Made by a program: the position numbers and the translations under genes. Source: Chloroflexota bacterium (GTDB taxonomy: Bacteria > Chloroflexota > Anaerolineae > Caldilineales > Caldilineaceae). Taken from it: a stretch of 16,117 nt of DNA. Shown here one piece after another: positions 12,199-16,117 of the stretch. The notes beneath the pieces are model-generated. The model saw nothing but the letters and a program-made list of their open reading frames with translations, did not search any database and was not told the DNA's origin. Location: NCBI GenBank assembly GCA_003577005.1, contig QEUW01000142.1, positions 1 to 16,117 of the forward strand, given 5' to 3'. The first letter of the stretch is position 1; each line of letters starts with the position of its first letter.

Positions 12199-14805
12199 TC
12201 AGCGGTTGATGATGGGTAAGAAGACCTGTTGCGCATCCTCTTCTGTGCCGTCCAAGGATTCTGATTGCTCCGTCTCTTCGTCTTCGGAATCATCGCCGGA
12301 CGTGTCCGCGTCCATAGCCGTTTCGCTGGCATCTGCCTGGGTATCCGCAGCATAGACCACCGGTGGCATGGGACCAATGGAGATGCCGTCGAGCGTCTTG
12401 GCAAAGCCGTGAGCGGCGCTGTCCCAGAACCTCGCCAGCGTACAGGTGGCGGTTGGGGTGAAGGGGTTGCAGGCGGCAATGTCGTTGCCGTCGCCTGTGA
12501 GCGGACCGTTGGTTCCACTGGCCGAGAATGCCCCCTTCGTGCTCCAATGAAGCGCACCGTTAGCCGGGTCGATCCAGGCGCCCCAGACATTCTCATTCTT
12601 GTCCGCCAACCCAATCGCTGAGCCTTTGAGGTAGAGCGTCCAGTAGCCGCTGCTGCCGGCGCCCAGTGTGCCGGTGAAGACCAAGAGGTCTTTGTCATCG
12701 CCGGTGATCGTCGCGCCCGCCGGGCCGGGCACACTGAACTTGCCCAGCGTGCTGATCACCAGGCGGCCATCGGGCGCCAGCGCGATGGCGTCCACATCTT
12801 CGGCATCGGTGGTGAGACCCACACGCGCACCGACGAGATACCAGTCAAAGGAGCCGCTGGCTGCGTCGATGCGCACGATGTCCGAGTCATCCACCGCACC
12901 CAGACCGGGCAGGGTGGCCGGCGCATCCAGGCTGAGCAAGATGTCGCCGTTGGTCAACACTTCAAAGGCGTCGATATCGCCAGTAATACCGTAGCGCGAT
13001 GCGTCGAAAAACCTGGACCAGGTTCCGGTAGCCGGGTTAAGGACGAGGATATCCTCGTCCTGATACGAGACGCCGCCCACCTTGCCATTCCCATCCGAAC
13101 TGACGAAGAACACATTGGCGGTTGGCGGCGCCGGGTTGGCGGTGACGACCACCTCATCGCTGCTCGAAAGCAAGCCATCACTGGCGGTTAGACGCAGGAT
13201 ATAGACGCCCTCGGTCGAGAAGGTGGCGACCGTGGCAGCGGCATTAGCATCGGCAAATGTCACGACGCCTGGCCCGTCCACCTGGCTCCAGGCGACTGTG
13301 AGCACCGGTGGCGCCGGCAAGCCATCATCGGTGACCATGCCGTTGAGCGTGGCGGCGTCAGGCAGGGTGATGGTCTGGTCGGGGCCGGCATCGACACTTG
13401 GCGGCTGGTTGGTGGGCAAGAGGCTTTGGTAGGCGGCCAGGATGTCGAGCCGGCCGTAGCCAAAGGTGGTGTCCGCTCCGCTGTCACCCAAGTCCATGAT
13501 GGTAGTGAACAAGGCGCTTGTCTGTTCATCAGCCGTCAGGTTGGGATAGGCGCTCAAGAGCAGCGCCAGCGCACCGGCCACATGGGGCGCGGCGAGCGAT
13601 GTGCCAGTCCGGCTGGCATAAAGGCCGTACAAATCTGTCGTCTTGACATTGACACCGGGGGCGACGAGTTCTGGATAAATGGTCGGGGCTTCACCGCAGG
13701 CCGACGGCCCGCGGCTGCTGTTCGTATAGATAGCGTTGTTGTTGTTGATCGCCCCCACCGCCAGGGCTTCCGGGTAATTGGCAGGGCTGTAGCTGGTTTC
13801 GCTGCCCGGCCCGCCGTTGCCCGCGGCAAAGACCGGCACGATGCCTGCCACGCGCAACGCCTGGAGGTCGAGTTGAAATTCCAGGTTGCAGCCGGGGTTT
13901 TGGAAAGTCCACGAGTTGTTGACCACATGGGGTGCGTCGTCAGTCTGGGGGTCGCCATCGGGGTCGAGCAGCCACTGGAAGGCGGCGTGGATGCCAGCGG
14001 TTGTTGCTGCGCCCTGGTTGTTGAAGATCTTGGCCGCGATCCACTGGGCGTCGGGCGCCATGCCCACTGCGGTGCCCCCGGCGCTGCCGCCAACCATGAC
14101 GCCCATCGTCCAGGTGCCGTGCCCGCTGGCGGCGCCGGCCACATCGGCCGGTGTGGCGTGTTGGCCGTAGGGATCGAACCAACTGTTGGCGCCGCCCCGC
14201 CATTTGTTCGCCAGGTCAGCGTGATAGAGGTCGACGCCGGTGTCCAGGTTGGCCACCACGATTCCCTGCCCGCGTATGCCCAGTTCCCAGAGCGCCGGTG
14301 TGTTGACAAGGGCAACGTTTGGTTCGGCCGGTACGCCCGTCTGCAGGGCGGCTGTTGCCGGTGCGAAGAAGGTCGTATTAGGCGCGATGGACGCTACGGC
14401 CGGGTGTGCGGCCAATTCGTCGATCACCTCTTGGGTGGCAGTTACGGTAAAACCGTTGAAGACCCAGTATCCCGTGACTGCGCCTACTTTGCCCTGCTGG
14501 CGGCGAGTCTCCAGCAGACGCCGCAGCGGCGCCTGGGTCGTATCGGCCTTGCCGCGCAGCGCCTGGAGCAGTTGCCGGCGACGCGCACCCCGTTGGGGTT
14601 CACGAATTGTCCTCAGGTTGGCCTGGTCTCTCAACGTCACGATAACGGTCGCCATCTCGCTCACTGAAAGCGTTTGTTGCGCCGGGCGTGCAACCGGCGC
14701 GACGCTAGCACCGTTCGAGCCAGCGGTGGCTGCCGTGGCAACCGGTTTGCCCTGGCCAGCCAGACAAAGTAGCATACAGAAGGTTAAGAGGATTATTTTT
14801 TTCAT
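12199..14805 (-). CDS. Secreted subtilisin-like (S8) protease with PKD-like domain, four C-terminal repeats and VFLPIINR tail
   Basis: Exported serine protease, 868 residues. A Sec signal peptide (MKKIILLTFCMLLCLAG, about 1-26) is followed by an I9-type propeptide (about 52-148), then the S8 domain with the complete triad D188 (NLDTG), H229 (GHGT) and S403 (GTSLAAPHVAG), and oxyanion N330 (AAGNGG). A PKD/Ig-like domain (about 467-556, NQPPSVDAGPDQT...) is followed by four related units of 54-69 residues (563-811), an acidic, probably disordered linker (about 820-859) and the terminal VFLPIINR. The 14805 start is chosen over an upstream one because it opens the signal peptide and has AAGGTGG 9 nt ahead. 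The ATG overlaps the stop of the upstream CopD-like gene as ATGA, so translation is probably coupled. Likely a surface or extracellular protease; substrate unknown. Confidence 0.93.
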   Translation of the reverse strand: MKKIILLTFCMLLCLAGQGKPVATAATAGSNGASVAPVARPAQQTLSVSEMATVIVTLRDQANLRTIREPQRGARRRQLLQALRGKADTTQAPLRRLLETRRQQGKVGAVTGYWVFNGFTVTATQEVIDELAAHPAVASIAPNTTFFAPATAALQTGVPAEPNVALVNTPALWELGIRGQGIVVANLDTGVDLYHADLANKWRGGANSWFDPYGQHATPADVAGAASGHGTWTMGVMVGGSAGGTAVGMAPDAQWIAAKIFNNQGAATTAGIHAAFQWLLDPDGDPQTDDAPHVVNNSWTFQNPGCNLEFQLDLQALRVAGIVPVFAAGNGGPGSETSYSPANYPEALAVGAINNNNAIYTNSSRGPSACGEAPTIYPELVAPGVNVKTTDLYGLYASRTGTSLAAPHVAGALALLLSAYPNLTADEQTSALFTTIMDLGDSGADTTFGYGRLDILAAYQSLLPTNQPPSVDAGPDQTITLPDAATLNGMVTDDGLPAPPVLTVAWSQVDGPGVVTFADANAAATVATFSTEGVYILRLTASDGLLSSSDEVVVTANPAPPTANVFFVSSDGNGKVGGVSYQDEDILVLNPATGTWSRFFDASRYGITGDIDAFEVLTNGDILLSLDAPATLPGLGAVDDSDIVRIDAASGSFDWYLVGARVGLTTDAEDVDAIALAPDGRLVISTLGKFSVPGPAGATITGDDKDLLVFTGTLGAGSSGYWTLYLKGSAIGLADKNENVWGAWIDPANGALHWSTKGAFSASGTNGPLTGDGNDIAACNPFTPTATCTLARFWDSAAHGFAKTLDGISIGPMPPVVYAADTQADASETAMDADTSGDDSEDEETEQSESLDGTEEDAQQVFLPIINR

Positions 14806-16117
14806 GAGTTCGATCCACCTTGAACGAGGGTTATGCGACGGTGCATAACGCCAACTGCCAGCGCAACCAGCAACAAAGCCCCGGCCGCAGCCAGGGTCAA
14901 CAGTGTGGTGAACGACTGTTTCGATAAGACCAGTGGCCGTGCAGTACCTGGCGGCGCGACGACCCACGGGAAGCGTGCTACCGCGTCGGGCAGACCATCC
15001 CGTTGGATGGCGACTTCGACCTGCCAGGGCCCGGCCTGGGTCAGATAATCACCCATGAGCAGATAGCGGCCTGGTTCCAGTTCATGCGCCACGGTGGTGA
15101 CCAGTTCCGCCTCCCCCTCCCGGCGGCTGAAATGCACCAGCACACGCAGAACGATGGCCGGCGGAGGGCGCAACGTGCTGGCGCTGAGGATGGTAAAGAC
15201 GTTAGGGCCGGGCCGGTTGGGTTTGACCGCCAGCGTCACCACCAGATCATCGGCAGCCTGGCTCAGGGTGGCGGGAATCTCTTCGGCTGCTACGGTGAAT
15301 TCGGGGCCGCGCGGCGGCGGCGTGGCCGTGATCAGACCCGTCGCCAGCAGCACGGCGAGGCCGAGTAAGGCTTCGGCGACCAGCAACTGCGGCAGCCGGT
15401 TTGACGACAACAGCGTCCGCCCGGGCGCTCGCCCAAGCCGGCGCGCCAGCGGCTGGGCCAGAGTTGGATGCAACAGCAGCGCATTGCCCAACCCAAACGT
15501 CCCGGCAATGAGCACCAGACCCACTTTCCCGGCCAGCGCCTGCCCATAGAGGGTTGTGACCAGCGCATCGGGCGAAGCGACCTGGCGGCCCATGCTGTAC
15601 AACCCCGTGGCAATGAGCACACCCACGCTCAACGCCGCCAGCGGGCTAAAGGCTCGCCCGGCCTCCCCGGCGAGACGCAGAAAGCTCGCCCGGTTTTGCT
15701 GCCAGAATACCAGCAGAGCGACCAACAGCGCCGCCAGCCCGCCTAACCAGATGCAGGCGGCCAGGAGATGCAACACGTCCACGACGATAGCGAGCTGCGG
15801 GCTGTGGTCAGCGCCGGCCGCGTGGCCGGTCAGCGACTGCACGGTTAGCAGGGCCAGCACGCCGGACGCCACCAACCAGGACAACCGGCCTGCGGTCTTC
15901 CCCGGCCACCGTCTAATTTGCCAAAAGAGGACGCTACAGACCGCGAACAGGAAGCCCTGGCGCGCCAGCCACAGCGCCCCCCAGCGCGTCTGGCCGAGCA
16001 CGAGCCGGCCTGCCTCCCCGATCGACGCACCGGGGGGCGTCATCTGGCGCATCAGCACCACCTGCCAGGCCAGCAGACCGATGCCCACGACCAGGCTGGC
16101 CGCTGCGCATCCGGCGG
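14802..16117 (-). CDS. CopD-family membrane protein with C-terminal soluble domain (5' end outside window)
   Basis: Polytopic membrane protein of the CopD/PcoD/YcnJ family, linked to copper import or handling. A GTG at 16088 could start it, but the frame stays open to the window edge with hydrophobic codons (AAASLVV), so the start is probably outside. Numbered from 16088: helices at about 1-13, 40-56, 70-86, 102-128, 148-165, 186-206 and 233-255, with SLTGHAAGADH (85-95) and DVLHLLAACIWLGG (104-117) matching the CopD core and offering histidines as ligands. Residues about 264-376 form a soluble beta-rich domain (DLVVTLAVKPNRPGPN; WQVEVAIQRDG), as in CopD proteins with a FixH/YtkA-like tail, then a last helix (393-413) and a short basic end. 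No CopC gene is seen. The stop overlaps the protease start. Confidence 0.85.
   Translation of the reverse strand, partial: AGCAAASLVVGIGLLAWQVVLMRQMTPPGASIGEAGRLVLGQTRWGALWLARQGFLFAVCSVLFWQIRRWPGKTAGRLSWLVASGVLALLTVQSLTGHAAGADHSPQLAIVVDVLHLLAACIWLGGLAALLVALLVFWQQNRASFLRLAGEAGRAFSPLAALSVGVLIATGLYSMGRQVASPDALVTTLYGQALAGKVGLVLIAGTFGLGNALLLHPTLAQPLARRLGRAPGRTLLSSNRLPQLLVAEALLGLAVLLATGLITATPPPRGPEFTVAAEEIPATLSQAADDLVVTLAVKPNRPGPNVFTILSASTLRPPPAIVLRVLVHFSRREGEAELVTTVAHELEPGRYLLMGDYLTQAGPWQVEVAIQRDGLPDAVARFPWVVAPPGTARPLVLSKQSFTTLLTLAAAGALLLVALAVGVMHRRITLVQGGSNS
14815..14821 (-). promoter_or_regulatory. Ribosome binding site of the protease gene, inside the CopD-like gene
   Basis: AAGGTGG on the minus strand lies 9 nt before the ATG at 14805, within the last codons of the upstream gene. 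It supports this start and coupled translation. Confidence 0.6.

Noticed and set aside
14167..14177. tRNA T-arm-like GGTTCGATCCC on the minus strand
   Set aside because: It is coding sequence (WFDPY) of the protease and there is no cloverleaf around it.
13426..14667. 413-codon plus-strand ORF opposite the protease
   Set aside because: Antisense shadow; the minus strand carries the complete S8 triad and signal peptide.

Overview
The window is a high-GC, densely coded bacterial chromosome segment. The best guess is a member of the Chloroflexota (Caldilineae/Anaerolineae-like). This rests on a secreted subtilisin that ends in an acidic linker plus VFLPIINR, a C-terminal pattern I associate with Chloroflexota exoproteins, and on the overall style of the genes (no-Cys 'desulfurase-like' aminotransferase fold protein, Ser/Lys SppA, HisRS of the KYGEEGD type, ThrA-like aspartokinase). 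The taxonomic call is an inference; no rRNA or other marker gene is present.

Layout. (1) 2-2503, plus strand: two permease subunits of a DppBC/OppBC-type ABC importer; the first is cut by the window edge and the second carries a large extracytoplasmic insert. (2) 2544-3038, plus: a small YfcE-like metallophosphoesterase. (3) 3037-3168: a 132-bp imperfect palindrome that exactly fills the gap between convergent genes. (4) 3170-6652, minus: a cysteine-desulfurase-like PLP protein, an SppA-type peptidase and a small coiled-coil membrane protein, probably co-oriented as one or two transcription units. (5) 6653-6883: a divergent control region with a candidate promoter on each strand. (6) 6884-7996, plus: alanine dehydrogenase. 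(7) 8042-8904, plus: a two-gene cassette of a ribbon-helix-helix-like small protein and an HNH nuclease, lower in GC than its surroundings and placed between housekeeping genes. (8) 8922-10289, plus: histidyl-tRNA synthetase. (9) 10290-10701: a 412-bp gap with a decayed gene fragment (two in-frame TAG codons) and a second palindromic element of the same family as the one at 3037. (10) 10702-12159, plus: aspartokinase. (11) 12199-16117, minus: a CopD-family membrane protein (cut by the window edge) whose stop codon overlaps the start of a secreted subtilisin-like protease with a PKD-like domain and four copies of an uncharacterised repeat.

How the genes fit together. Most are independent metabolic or housekeeping genes (peptide uptake, alanine catabolism, His-tRNA charging, aspartate-family amino acid synthesis) and do not form one pathway. 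The parts most likely to hold undescribed biology are the RHH/HNH cassette with its palindrome at the ribosome binding site and its GAA microsatellite, the dispersed CACAGAG/CTCTGTG palindrome family, and the tail architecture of the secreted protease with its translational link to the CopD-like protein. No rRNA, tRNA, CRISPR array, transposase or phage gene was found.
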